A DNA stretch of 64,000 nucleotides from an uncultured Clostridia bacterium (GCA_947630285.1 CANRHD010000005.1:1-64000), one strand, 5' to 3'; shown: positions 16,134-24,082, numbered from the stretch's first letter. Made by a program: numbers and translations. The notes: generated from the letters alone by a model not told the origin.

Positions 16134-16472
16134 ATGATGTGGGAGATGAACATCCTTGAATACTTGAAAGATCGTCGGGACGGTGATATCCTCGTCGATC
16201 TTCGCAGCGAAAACATGTATGCTTTTGGAACTATTCCGGGAGCGATCCATATTCCGGTGAAACGGGTCGGAGAGCTTTACGAGCTGCCTAAGGAAAAGCC
16301 GATTTATCTTTTCTGTCAGGTGGACGAGATCAGCGGTCAATTTGCCGAGCTGCTTTCGGATGCAGGATATAACGCCTGTAATTTGACAGGCGGTTATCGG
16401 GAATATTTAAGACAAAGTATAAAGAACGGAGAAAAACACGAAATCCATTCTGAAAGGTGGGTTGACCCTTGA
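16134..16472 (+). CDS. Rhodanese-like domain protein
   Basis: 112-residue single rhodanese domain: DILVDLRSENMYAFGTIPGAIHIP and the active-site loop YLFCQVDEISGQ with the persulfide Cys at about residue 81. It would carry or transfer sulfane sulfur. The start is unsure (16134 or 16146), and the gene abuts the mobile element, so a few N-terminal residues may be lost. It overlaps the Cys-rich gene by 4 nt and leads a plus-strand sulfur operon. Confidence 0.85.
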   Translation: MMWEMNILEYLKDRRDGDILVDLRSENMYAFGTIPGAIHIPVKRVGELYELPKEKPIYLFCQVDEISGQFAELLSDAGYNACNLTGGYREYLRQSIKNGEKHEIHSERWVDP

Positions 16473-16678
16473 AGATTTTAATCAAAGATACGACGCAAAA
16501 AGAACGGGAAGAAATCATCCGCCGATCGCTGGACTGCGGTGGAGGCGGCTGTGAAAACTGTTCCTCCTGCTGTCTCGGCGGCGGAGATTCCTACAAAATG
16601 TACCAAGACTACATTGACGGAAAAAAGGAAATCACCGAGATCAATGCGGAATACCGTGCAAAGTATCTGCATGGTTAA
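16469..16678 (+). CDS. Small Cys-rich protein
   Basis: 69 residues. N-terminus KILIKDTTQKEREEIIRRSL, a central Cys/Gly knot (CGGGGCENCSSCCLGGG, five Cys) and a C-terminal helix MYQDYIDGKKEITEINAEYRAKY. Similar Clostridial proteins exist without a defined function. TTG start overlapping the rhodanese stop (TTGA), so coupled translation. The Cys cluster and neighbours suggest metal or persulfide binding; this is inference. Confidence 0.65.
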   Translation: MKILIKDTTQKEREEIIRRSLDCGGGGCENCSSCCLGGGDSYKMYQDYIDGKKEITEINAEYRAKYLHG

Positions 16679-16711
16679 AATGACCGAAAATTCAAGGGAT
16701 TGAAAGATAAT

Positions 16712-17470
16712 ATGTTGAACCAATTTTCAAGAACCGAACTATTATTTGGAAAAGAAGCGATGGAGCGGCTGGCCGCCTCACGCATTGCCGTATTTGGAAT
16801 CGGCGGCGTCGGCGGATATACCGTGGAGGCTCTTGTCCGCTCCGGGATCGGTGCAATCGATCTCATTGATGACGATAAGGTTTGCCTGACCAATCTGAAC
16901 AGGCAGCTTCACGCAACCAGAAAAACCGTCGGGCAATACAAAGCGGATGTGGCGGCTGAAAGGATTCACGAAATCAATCCCGATGTTAAGGTTACGATTC
17001 ATAAAACCTTTTACACGCCCGAAACGGCGAATGGGTTCGATTTTTCCGAATATGACTACATTGTAGATGCCATCGATACCGTAACGGGAAAAATTGCGCT
17101 CGCAGTCAATGCGGACAGCACGGGAACACCGATCATAAGCTCCATGGGTGCCGGGAACAAACTCGATCCGACAGCCTTTGAGGTAGCGGATATTTACAGC
17201 ACTTCCGTTTGCCCTCTTGCAAAAGTCATGCGATACGAACTGAGGCGTTGCGGAATTAAGAAGCTAAAAGTCGTTTATTCCAAGGAGCCGCCTCTGACAC
17301 CTATTGACGATATGGCAATCAGTTGCCGTGCGCACTGCATTTGTCCGCCCGGAACTGCAAGAAAATGCACACAGCGCCGGCAGGTTCCCGGCAGCAACGC
17401 TTTTGTTCCCTCAGTGGTCGGCTTGATCATTGCGGGAGAAGTCATAAAAGATTTGGCGCAGAAAAATTAG
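16712..17470 (+). CDS. tcdA: E1-like ThiF-family protein (TcdA/CsdL type)
   Basis: ThiF/MoeB superfamily, TcdA branch, which dehydrates t6A37 in tRNA to the cyclic form using ATP. GIGGVGGYTVEALVRSG is the nucleotide loop, DDDKVCLTNLNRQ the catalytic segment, and CRAHCICPPGTARKC a Cys cluster at the C-terminus. The ATG at 16712 gives 252 residues, matching the family start MLNQFSRTELLFG; a TTG lies four codons upstream. In E. coli CsdL works with a sulfur relay, which fits the rhodanese and Cys-rich neighbours. Confidence 0.85.
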   Translation: MLNQFSRTELLFGKEAMERLAASRIAVFGIGGVGGYTVEALVRSGIGAIDLIDDDKVCLTNLNRQLHATRKTVGQYKADVAAERIHEINPDVKVTIHKTFYTPETANGFDFSEYDYIVDAIDTVTGKIALAVNADSTGTPIISSMGAGNKLDPTAFEVADIYSTSVCPLAKVMRYELRRCGIKKLKVVYSKEPPLTPIDDMAISCRAHCICPPGTARKCTQRRQVPGSNAFVPSVVGLIIAGEVIKDLAQKN

Positions 17471-17500
17471 GCGATTTGTCAAGCAGAAAGGAAGATTTTC

Positions 17501-17872
17501 ATGGATATCATTGAAACAAAAAAGGCGCCCACAGCAATCGGCCCATATTCCCAAGGGATTTCATCCGGTGATTTCATTTACACCTCCGGTCAAATTCCGC
17601 TTGTGCCGGAAACCGGTGCCCTGATAGACGGCGACATTACCCGGCAAACCGAGCAGGCAATCCTCAATTTGGCCGCTGTTCTGGATGCGGCAGGAAGCAG
17701 CCTTGAAAAGGTCGTCAAAACCACCTGTTTTCTGAAAAGCATGGGTGACTTTTCCGCTTTTAACGCCGTATATGAAACATATTTTACCGGGAAACCGGCA
17801 AGAAGCTGTGTAGAAGTGTCCGCCCTGCCGAAAGGCGCATTGGTGGAGATAGAAGCCATTGCTGCCCGTTAG
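17501..17872 (+). CDS. ridA: RidA-family enamine/imine deaminase
   Basis: 123 residues with full RidA features: AIGPYSQGI near the N-terminus, FIYTSGQIPL, and the signature RSCVEVSALPKGALVEIEAIA with the conserved Arg that binds substrate. It removes reactive 2-aminoacrylate-type intermediates released by PLP enzymes on Cys, Ser and Thr, which suits a sulfur amino acid cluster. AGAAAGGAAG lies upstream. Confidence 0.92.
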   Translation: MDIIETKKAPTAIGPYSQGISSGDFIYTSGQIPLVPETGALIDGDITRQTEQAILNLAAVLDAAGSSLEKVVKTTCFLKSMGDFSAFNAVYETYFTGKPARSCVEVSALPKGALVEIEAIAAR

Positions 17873-17884
17873 AAAAAACTTGTA

Positions 17885-17987
17885 TCAGTACCCCAACTTG
17901 TGGAGCAGCTTCTCCACATCGGCGGCTTTCAGAACCTTACCCATAGATACCACCTGCTCATTGACTACAATGGCGGTAATAATCTCC
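17885..17987 (-). pseudogene. Thioredoxin-family C-terminal fragment
   Basis: About 33 codons on the minus strand reading ITAIVVNEQVVSMGKVLKAAD and then VEKLLHKLGY to a stop at 17885-17887. This matches the last third of small redox-active-disulfide thioredoxins (family pattern TPALVVNGKVVSxGKVL). The CxxC portion is absent; sequence similarity stops near 17987. Confidence 0.6.
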
Positions 17988-18062
17988 TATTAAAACCAGC
18001 TTTTGATCTCTTGTTCACGGTCCGTATACCCGTTTTGGGCGAACGAAAACAGATTTTGCAAA

Positions 18063-18269
18063 TCAGAAGAAAAATAAGTCTTCAAATTTTTTGTCCAAGG
18101 CAATACATAAAATGAGAGCAAGTTTGGCAGTAGGATTAAACTGCCCTGTTTCGATAGAACTGATTGTATTCCGGGACACACCAACCATTTCGGCCAGTTG
18201 GCTCTGTGATAATTTCAGTTCTGCCCGTACTTCTTTAAGACGGTTTTTTAATACAAGTTTATCACCCAT
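18063..18269 (-). CDS. Xre-family HTH regulator
   Basis: About 68 residues, nearly all helix-turn-helix (LKLSQSQLAEMVGVSRNTISSIETG), of the YgzD-like compact type ending KFEDLFFF. The start is placed at ATG 18269. It lies 14 nt after the chimeric frame encoding part of a membrane protein, the usual partner of such regulators. Confidence 0.8.
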   Translation of the reverse strand: MGDKLVLKNRLKEVRAELKLSQSQLAEMVGVSRNTISSIETGQFNPTAKLALILCIALDKKFEDLFFF

Positions 18270-18282
18270 ATCACCCACTGCC

Positions 18283-18654
18283 CTACATGATTGTTGATGA
18301 TGCGATCAAATTATAAATATGGTATCCGGACATTACTGCCACAATCAAAGTATATAACAAAGCCGCTAAAAGTTCCCCTTTGAGGCGGAGCTTTATATAT
18401 TTGACCCAATGATTTGTCATGTCTGCGCTGAAAACAAGCGCCCACATTCCAAAGTTCAATCCGCCGCCCTCCCGATCATATTGGTGAAACCACAGATTTC
18501 CACGGATCGTCACCTTTGCGGAGCCGTCGCACCACTCGAACTCCCTACCGGAGCGTTTGACAGTTTCGCCCTGACTGCGGAGCAGCTCGGCGAGATCGGT
18601 TCTGCGTGCCTGCTCCTTTTGTTCGTCTGTAAAATGAATATACTCTGTGGGCAT
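18283..18654 (-). pseudogene. Chimeric frame: CHC2 primase N-terminus joined to a membrane-protein tail
   Basis: Residues 1-65 read as the CHC2 zinc-finger start of a conjugative-element primase (YIHFTDEQKEQARRTDLAELL, WCDGSAKVTIRGN, WFHQYDREGG). From about residue 66 the frame turns into a hydrophobic segment (LNFGMWALVFSAD, LLYTLIVAVMSGYHIYNLI) like the tail of a small membrane protein that normally precedes the HTH gene. The join is in frame near position 18458. It probably arose by deletion between two genes; the product has no expected function. Confidence 0.6.
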
Positions 18655-18766
18655 AGGGATTACCTTCTTTCTTGTTTGAAAATTTTTTGTGAAATGGGTT
18701 GATAAATGCTCTCGTTTCGGCTATAATAATATCAGATATTAAATCAGCCGAAAGGAGTGCTGTGCT

Positions 18767-19990
18767 GTGTATATCACAAGACACGCTGAAAAAACCGTAC
18801 AGGAGCTGTCCCGGATGTTTGGGGCGGTGCTTGTTGCCGGGCCGAGACAGGTCGGCAAGACCACCATGCTCGAAAAATTGACCGACGGCATGAATTATGC
18901 CACGCTGGATGACCCGATCCTTCGGGCAAGCGCCGAAGAGCAAAGCGGAACCTTTTTTAAGGATAATCCGCCGCCTGTATTTGTGGATGAAATCCAAAAG
19001 GCGCCGGCTCTATTCGAACAAATCAAACTGTTTCTTGACCGGGAGAGGAAAAAAGGGCGGTTCTTTATGTGCGGCTCCCAGCAGTTCAAAATGATGAAGG
19101 GCGTCAGCGAATCTCTTGCCGGACGCATCGGCCTTGTCACACTGCTCGGATTTTCTCTGCGTGAGTCCCATGGGATTTCGTTCGATATTCCGTTCCTTCC
19201 TACAGAGGAATATTTTTCACAGCGAAAGCTGCATACGGCAAACATTTCTTACGATGAGGTTTGGAATACGATCCACCGCGGTTCTTTGCCGGAGCTGCAA
19301 GGCAATCCCGATTTCAACTGGCAGATGTTTTACGGCGCATATGTGCGCACATACATCGACCGAGATGTACGGGAATTGTCGGAGATCGGGGATACCGTAA
19401 AATTTACAAGGTTTATGGTAGCGGCCGCCGCTTCTACGGGGCAACTCCTGAATTTATCGTCTTTGGCAAGGGATGTCGGCATCAGTCAGCCCACTGCCGA
19501 ACGCTGGCTCTCGATCCTCGTGGCGTCAAATCTTGTGTATCTGCTTCAGCCTTATTCCAATAACATTACCAAGAGAGCGATCAAAACGCCGAAGCTCTAT
19601 TTCCTTGATACGGGACTCGCCGCATATTTAACCAGATGGAACACACCGGATGTTCTGAAAAACGGCGCCATGGCAGGAGCGTTCTTTGAGAGCTTTGTGG
19701 TGTCCGAGATCGTGAAGAGCTATTACAATCGGGGCATTTTAGAGCTTCCGCTGTACTTTTACCGCGACAAGGATATGAACGAGATCGATCTTCTGATAGA
19801 GGAAAACGGGATTCTGTATCCGATTGAAATCAAAAAACACGCCGATCCTCAGAAAAAAGATATGGACGCTTTTGATCTGCTTAATAAAATTCCGGGTGTA
19901 AAACGCGGTCCGGGAGGCGTAGTTTGCCTGTACGATAAGCTCATAACCCTTCGTGGAGAGGACAGAGTGATACCGGTGAATTTCCTGTAA
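18767..19990 (+). CDS. AAA+ ATPase with DUF4143 domain
   Basis: 407 residues. Walker A GPRQVGKTT (about residues 26-34), Walker B PVFVDEIQKAP, sensor FFMCGSQQF, then the DUF4143 region with a winged-helix (LARDVGISQPTAERWLSIL) and a C-terminal nuclease-like motif NEIDLLIEE...PIEIKK (E-D-ExK pattern). The GTG start follows AAAGGAG. The family is widespread in gut anaerobes with unknown function. Full length, apparently intact. Confidence 0.88.
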   Translation: MYITRHAEKTVQELSRMFGAVLVAGPRQVGKTTMLEKLTDGMNYATLDDPILRASAEEQSGTFFKDNPPPVFVDEIQKAPALFEQIKLFLDRERKKGRFFMCGSQQFKMMKGVSESLAGRIGLVTLLGFSLRESHGISFDIPFLPTEEYFSQRKLHTANISYDEVWNTIHRGSLPELQGNPDFNWQMFYGAYVRTYIDRDVRELSEIGDTVKFTRFMVAAAASTGQLLNLSSLARDVGISQPTAERWLSILVASNLVYLLQPYSNNITKRAIKTPKLYFLDTGLAAYLTRWNTPDVLKNGAMAGAFFESFVVSEIVKSYYNRGILELPLYFYRDKDMNEIDLLIEENGILYPIEIKKHADPQKKDMDAFDLLNKIPGVKRGPGGVVCLYDKLITLRGEDRVIPVNFL

Positions 19991-19994
19991 TGCC

Positions 19995-20024
19995 AATGCC
20001 TGCGGAAGAAAATCCGCAGGCATT
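19995..20024 (+). terminator. Terminator after the DUF4143 ATPase
   Basis: AATGCCTGCGGA/TCCGCAGGCATT perfect 12-bp stem. Confidence 0.65.
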
Positions 20025-20057
20025 TCCTAACCTTGTTTGATTCCCGGCGCCTCGTTT

Positions 20058-20246
20058 TTATCCCGAATCCTGCGCATTGTCCTCCAACGCACGGGTGATA
20101 AACTCGGAGGCGTCGCCCACCGTCATGGTGCGCAGGTAGTCGTCGTACTCATGCATATTCTCTGTATCGGGAAAGTCCCGGAGGATTTGAGCGATCAAGT
20201 CCTTCTGCTTTTTCGACGCAGGGAGATTCTTTTTGCTGTCGTCGAT
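20058..20246 (-). pseudogene. Mobile-element gene with lost start codon
   Basis: 62 open codons (IDDSKKNLPASKKQKDLIAQ, then ILRDFPDTENMHEYDDYLRT, to SEFITRALEDNAQDSG) resembling the tail of conjugative-element proteins. GGAGGT lies 8 nt before ATC where an ATG would be expected, so a one-base change may have removed the start. No other Met opens the frame until residue 32. Confidence 0.45.
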
Positions 20247-20419
20247 CTGGATTCACCTCCGATTTGATCGCACATTTTGTCGGTAAGATCATTCAGAGCG
20301 GCTCCGTAAACATATCCGGTCTTGTCCTGCCATCCGATCTTGAAACCGTCATAGAAAAAGGCGAGCGCATCACTAATTTCATCGTATTGTCGGTACATCC
20401 GAATTGGGGGAGCTTTCAC
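20195..20419 (-). CDS. Small mobile-element-type protein
   Basis: 74 residues, GTG start, containing MYRQYDEISDALAFFYDGFKIGWQDKTGYVYGAA in two segments; the basic tail reads antisense-like through the next frame. Not assigned to a family; similar short genes occur in conjugative elements. Its GTG overlaps the stop of a 9-codon frame (20416-20445) that has AGGAGG upstream, so it is probably translated by coupling. Confidence 0.45.
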   Translation of the reverse strand: MKAPPIRMYRQYDEISDALAFFYDGFKIGWQDKTGYVYGAALNDLTDKMCDQIGGESRSTTAKRISLRRKSRRT

Positions 20420-20445
20420 ATAAGCTCCTGTTGGTAGATTGTCAT
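20416..20445 (-). CDS. Nine-codon upstream ORF
   Basis: ATG with CAGGAGGT about 8 nt upstream encodes MTIYQQELM and ends TGA in an ATGTGA overlap with the following GTG start. It also supplies the AGGAG used by that start. Probably a translational coupler. Confidence 0.4.
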   Translation of the reverse strand: MTIYQQELM

Positions 20446-20620
20446 CAGAAAGACCTCCTGTTTGATTTTGGGTAAAAAGAAAAGGCGCATGGAGTTTTCT
20501 TTCCCATACGCCTATCGGGTAGATATTAGATTTTACGGTAGTTCGAGTTTATACGCAAGGGCGAAAAACGGCAAATGCATCTACGGTACAACCCTGCTGA
20601 TTTTTGCCCCTGAAAATGGC

Positions 20621-20648
20621 GAAAAGCCTTGAAAAATCAAGGCTTTTC
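20621..20648 (-). terminator. Terminator of the tRNA pair
   Basis: GAAAAGCCTTGA/TCAAGGCTTTTC perfect 12-bp stem 30 nt after tRNA-Tyr. The T-tail is weak. Confidence 0.65.
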
Positions 20649-20677
20649 GTTGGTGCATCTTTTTTGTTGCACCTTTC

Positions 20678-20762
20678 TGGTGGGAGCGGGTGGATTCGAA
20701 CCACCGAAGTCGTCGACAACAGATTTACAGTCTGCCCCCTTTGGCCACTCGGGAACACTCCC
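20678..20762 (-). tRNA. tRNA-Tyr (GTA)
   Basis: 85-nt class II tRNA with 7-bp acceptor GGGAGTG/CGCTCCC, anticodon GTA in CTGTAAA, long variable arm, GGTTCGAATCC T-loop and encoded CCA. Confidence 0.93.
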
Positions 20763-20782
20763 ATATTTCATTTTTAAAAAAA

Positions 20783-20858
20783 TGGAGCTGGTGGACGGAC
20801 TTGAACCCCCGACCTGCTGATTACAAATCAGCTGCTCTACCAACTGAGCTACACCAGC
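20783..20858 (-). tRNA. tRNA-Thr (TGT)
   Basis: 76-nt tRNA with acceptor GCTGGTG/CACCAGC, D-arm GCTCAGTTGGTAGAGC, anticodon TGT in TTTGTAA, GGTTCAAGTCC T-loop and encoded CCA. It lies 20 nt upstream of tRNA-Tyr in the same transcript. The interval from here to serC is AT-rich leader without genes. Confidence 0.93.
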
Positions 20859-21067
20859 GTTTCGACGCTTGAATATAATATCATATTCGGTTTAATTCGT
20901 CAAGATATTTTTATAAAATTTTTAATTTTTTGGGGTCTTTAATCCGTAAATCGGCGCTTGTGTTATTCATATAATATAAATATGCACACATTGTTAATTT
21001 TTTAAACAATTTATATATGCAAAACGACAATTTTCAATAAAACTTTGTTAAATTTTTGTCAATCTGT

Positions 21068-21180
21068 TGACTTTTCATATTTTATTTTGTTATAATACCC
21101 ACAATGCGTAAAAGTATGCCTTACTTTAGGCTTAAAGTACTGCTTACTTTCAGGCTCAAGTGGGGCTTACTTTTACAGAT
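21068..21180 (+). promoter_or_regulatory. serC promoter and tandem-repeat leader
   Basis: TTGACT, 18-nt spacer and TATAAT (ends about 21097), then an untranslated stretch with three imperfect direct copies of a 23-24-nt unit built around CTTACTTT-x-AGGCTxAAGT (about 21112-21178). No ribosome site goes with any ORF in it. The role of the repeats is unknown. Confidence 0.6.
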
Positions 21181-21207
21181 TTCAAATTTTTTTGGAGGTT
21201 TGCTATT

Positions 21208-22290
21208 ATGGCAAGAGTTTACAATTTTTCGGCAGGTCCCTCAATGCTTCCCGAAGAAGTATTAAAGAAAGCCGCCGCTGAAATGCTCGATTATCAGGGC
21301 AGCGGTCAGTCGGTTATGGAGATGAGCCACCGCTCAAAGGTTTTTGACGAAATAATCAAGGGCGCCGAGGCGTTGCTCCGTGAGCTTATGAACATTCCCG
21401 ACAATTACAAGGTGCTTTTCCTTCAGGGCGGCGCTTCAACACAGTTTGCGGCCATTCCGCTTAACTTTATGAACGGTTCGGGCAAGGCGGACTATGTTAT
21501 TACGGGTCAGTGGGCAAAAAAGGCTTTTGCAGAGGCTCAAAAGTACGGCGAGGTTAAGGCTGTCGCCTCTTCGGCAGACAAGACCTTCTCTTACATTCCA
21601 AAGCTTGACAAATCCGAATTTACCCCGGACGCAGACTATTTCTATATCTGCATGAACAACACAATTTACGGTACAATTTATCACGAACTGCCCGACACGG
21701 GCGATGTTCCTCTTATTGCCGATATTTCTTCGTGCTTCCTTTCGGAGCCTATTGATGTTACAAAATTCGGTATGCTTTACGGCGGCGCTCAGAAGAATGT
21801 TGCTCCTGCCGGTCTTACAATCTGCATTATCCGTGAGGATTTACTCGGCAAGGCAAGGGACATAACCCCCACCATGCTCAACTATCAAACTCACGCAGAC
21901 AACAATTCGCTTTACAACACTCCCCCCTGCTATACAATTTATATTTGCAAGCTCGTTCTTGAATGGCTCAAGGAAAACGGCGGACTTGAGGCTATGAGGG
22001 ATAAGAATGTAAAGAAAGCAAAGCTCCTTTACGACTTCCTTGACAACAGCAAGATGTTCAGAGGCACAGTCGTTCCGGAAGACCGTTCGCTTATGAATGT
22101 TCCCTTTGTTACCGACAGCGACGAGCTTAACGCCAAATTCGTTGCCGAGGCCACTAAGGCAGGTCTTGTAAACCTCAAGGGCCACAGAACGGTCGGCGGC
22201 ATGAGGGCTTCTATTTACAACGCTATGCCGTATGAGGGCGTTGAGGCTCTTGTTAAATTTATGGCTGATTTTGAAAAAGCCAATTCATAA
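21208..22290 (+). CDS. serC: Phosphoserine aminotransferase
   Basis: PLP class V aminotransferase that makes 3-phosphoserine from 3-phosphohydroxypyruvate. The N-terminus YNFSAGPSMLPEEVL is diagnostic and GGAQKNVAPAG holds the PLP Lys. 360 residues, the usual length. The ATG follows TTTGGAGG; the 16 codons open before it have no support. First gene of a two-gene serine operon with serA. Confidence 0.96.
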   Translation: MARVYNFSAGPSMLPEEVLKKAAAEMLDYQGSGQSVMEMSHRSKVFDEIIKGAEALLRELMNIPDNYKVLFLQGGASTQFAAIPLNFMNGSGKADYVITGQWAKKAFAEAQKYGEVKAVASSADKTFSYIPKLDKSEFTPDADYFYICMNNTIYGTIYHELPDTGDVPLIADISSCFLSEPIDVTKFGMLYGGAQKNVAPAGLTICIIREDLLGKARDITPTMLNYQTHADNNSLYNTPPCYTIYICKLVLEWLKENGGLEAMRDKNVKKAKLLYDFLDNSKMFRGTVVPEDRSLMNVPFVTDSDELNAKFVAEATKAGLVNLKGHRTVGGMRASIYNAMPYEGVEALVKFMADFEKANS

Positions 22291-22305
22291 TAAGAGGTAA
22301 GCTAA

Positions 22306-23469
22306 ATGTATAATATTTTAACTTTAAACAAAATTTCTTCGACGGGAATTAAAAATTTCACATCTGACTACAGATGCTCGGACGATGTAAAAAATCCCGA
22401 CGCCGTACTTGTCCGTTCGGCTTCAATGCACGAAATGCAGTTGGCTCCCGAAACGCTTGCAATCGCAAGGGCAGGCGCAGGCGTAAACAACATACCGGTT
22501 GAAAAATGCGCAGAGGAAGGCGTTGTTGTTTTCAACACACCCGGCGCAAATGCAAACGCCGTTAAGGAGCTGGTGCTTTGCGGACTTTTCCTCGCTTCAA
22601 GGAAAATCATTCCTGCCATAGACTGGGTTAAGGCGACGCTTAAGGACGATGAAAACTTTTCAAAGTCGGTTGAAAAGGGCAAATCCGCCTTTGCAGGCCC
22701 TGAAATCAAGGGCAAAAAGCTTGGCGTAATCGGCTTGGGCGCTATCGGCGTACTTGTTGCAAACGCCGCAAATTCGTTGGGTATGGAGGTTTACGGCTAC
22801 GACCCCTACCTTTCGGTTGACGCCGCCTGGAATCTTTCAAGAAGCGTTAAGCATGTCACAAATCTTGACGAAATTTTTGCAAGCTGTGACTATATTACCC
22901 TCCATGTTCCGCTCAACGACGCCACAAAGGGTCTTATAAACACCGTAAACATTGCAAAGATGAAGGACAGCGTAAGAATCCTTAATTTTGCAAGGGGAGA
23001 GCTTGTTGATACCAACGATATTATCACCGCTCTTTCCGACGGCAAGGTTGCGGCATATGTTACCGATTTCGGCAACAGCGCTCTGCTTGACGCAACGGGC
23101 GCCATCGTTATTCCCCACCTCGGCGCTTCAACGCCGGAGTCGGAGGACAACTGTGCGGTAATGGCCGTTAATCAGATAGTTGATTTCATCGAAAACGGCA
23201 ACATTGTAAACTCCGTAAACTTCCCCAAGGTTGTTGTTCCGAGAACGGGCAAGGCAAGGATCACGATAATCCACAAAAATGTTCCGAATGTAATAAGCAA
23301 GATTTCCACCGTAGTTGCGGACGAGAACATTAACATTGACAATATGGTAAACAAGTCAAAGGGCGAGTTTGCCTATACCATGCTTGATACGGACGCAGAT
23401 GTATCCGAGGAAGCCTTACAGTCAATCAAGTCGATTGAAAATGTAATAAGAGTAAGGGTTATCAAGTAA
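22306..23469 (+). CDS. serA: 3-phosphoglycerate dehydrogenase
   Basis: First enzyme of serine synthesis, 387 residues of the short ACT-containing type. GLGAIGVLVANAANSLGMEV is the NAD fold, FARGELVDT and the His in IVIPHLGASTPES are catalytic-site motifs, and the last 75 residues (ITIIHKNVPNVISKIS onward) form an ACT domain that allows feedback by serine. AAGAGGTAAG precedes the ATG, 15 nt after serC. Confidence 0.95.
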   Translation: MYNILTLNKISSTGIKNFTSDYRCSDDVKNPDAVLVRSASMHEMQLAPETLAIARAGAGVNNIPVEKCAEEGVVVFNTPGANANAVKELVLCGLFLASRKIIPAIDWVKATLKDDENFSKSVEKGKSAFAGPEIKGKKLGVIGLGAIGVLVANAANSLGMEVYGYDPYLSVDAAWNLSRSVKHVTNLDEIFASCDYITLHVPLNDATKGLINTVNIAKMKDSVRILNFARGELVDTNDIITALSDGKVAAYVTDFGNSALLDATGAIVIPHLGASTPESEDNCAVMAVNQIVDFIENGNIVNSVNFPKVVVPRTGKARITIIHKNVPNVISKISTVVADENINIDNMVNKSKGEFAYTMLDTDADVSEEALQSIKSIENVIRVRVIK

Positions 23470-23486
23470 GCTGTAAAAAGCAAAAT

Positions 23487-23519
23487 AAAAAGGAGCTGTT
23501 TTTCGACAGCTCCTTTTTG
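23487..23519 (+). terminator. Terminator of serCA
   Basis: AAAAAGGAGCTGT/ACAGCTCCTTTTT stem. A near copy lies at 24083-24113 beyond the repeat. Confidence 0.85.
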
Positions 23520-23566
23520 CGTGTAGAAAAAGCAGACTTTATCTGACTTGTGTAAAAAGATAAGCC

Positions 23567-24055
23567 TTTTGGGAACCCCCGGCGAGGGTTCCCCACCGCA
23601 AAACAGTCCCCCGGACTGTTTTGCGCCCCTCCTGCGCTTTAAGGCGAGGGGAGCCGAACCCACATCGGTTTTCAACGGCGGATTTACGCCCATGCTGTGT
23701 CACCGCCCTTGACAATACGGCAGTATTTCCTTCGGACGCTTCCTTGCCTGAACGCAAATCCGCTCGGTGAAAACTGCTTTGCACTTAACGCAGAGCTATT
23801 TTTCGTGTGATTTTGCGTGCGGACGAGGAAGCCTTGCTGACGCAAGGCAACGAGGAGAAGCGTAAAAGCGCCGAAAAGAGCCTGCGTGAAGCGGCGTGCG
23901 CTCGACTCCCCTCGCCTTAAGTACAGGTGTTTCGCAGTCTGCGGACTGCGCCGAGGGCTTTGCCCCTCGACCCTTACCCTTTTGTCCGCTTCGCAGACAT
24001 TTCCCCTGACAGGGGAATCTCTTTTTGTAAAAGGCGGGCGAAAACTTTTGATTTA
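23567..24055. repeat. Dispersed hairpin repeat, copy A
   Basis: GC-rich non-coding block sharing long stretches with 60751-61011 and 63228-63525: GGAACCCCCGGCGAGGGTTCCCCACCG, AAACAGTCC/GGACTGTTT, CGCAGTCTGCGGACTGCG, and TTTCCCCTGACAGGGG followed by AAAGGCGGGCGAAAAC. It contains several palindromes. Open frames across it are by-products of base composition. This copy is interrupted by a 282-bp insert. Confidence 0.8.
23639..23920. mobile_element. Miniature inverted-repeat element nested in repeat A
   Basis: 282 bp bounded by perfect 15-bp inverted repeats TTAAGGCGAGGGGAG (23639-23653) and CTCCCCTCGCCTTAA (23906-23920). Copies B and C of the surrounding repeat lack it. No coding capacity. Ends begin with TTAA. 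Confidence 0.6.
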
Positions 24056-24082
24056 ATATCAAAAGAGTTTATTGACAAACTG

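Noticed and set aside
16084..16140. Promoter for the rhodanese operon from TTGACA near 16096
   Set aside because: The only -10-like sequence (TATGAT) is about 30 nt away, too far for a normal sigma-A promoter.
21103..21207. Open frame in the serC leader as a leader peptide
   Set aside because: No ribosome site and it does not stop before serC; the sequence is better explained by tandem repeats.
23539..24062. Open frames through the dispersed repeat that recur in copies B and C (ending WGTLAGGSP or similar)
   Set aside because: They lack ribosome sites, are cut by the nested insert in copy A, and follow from the shared GC-rich palindromes.
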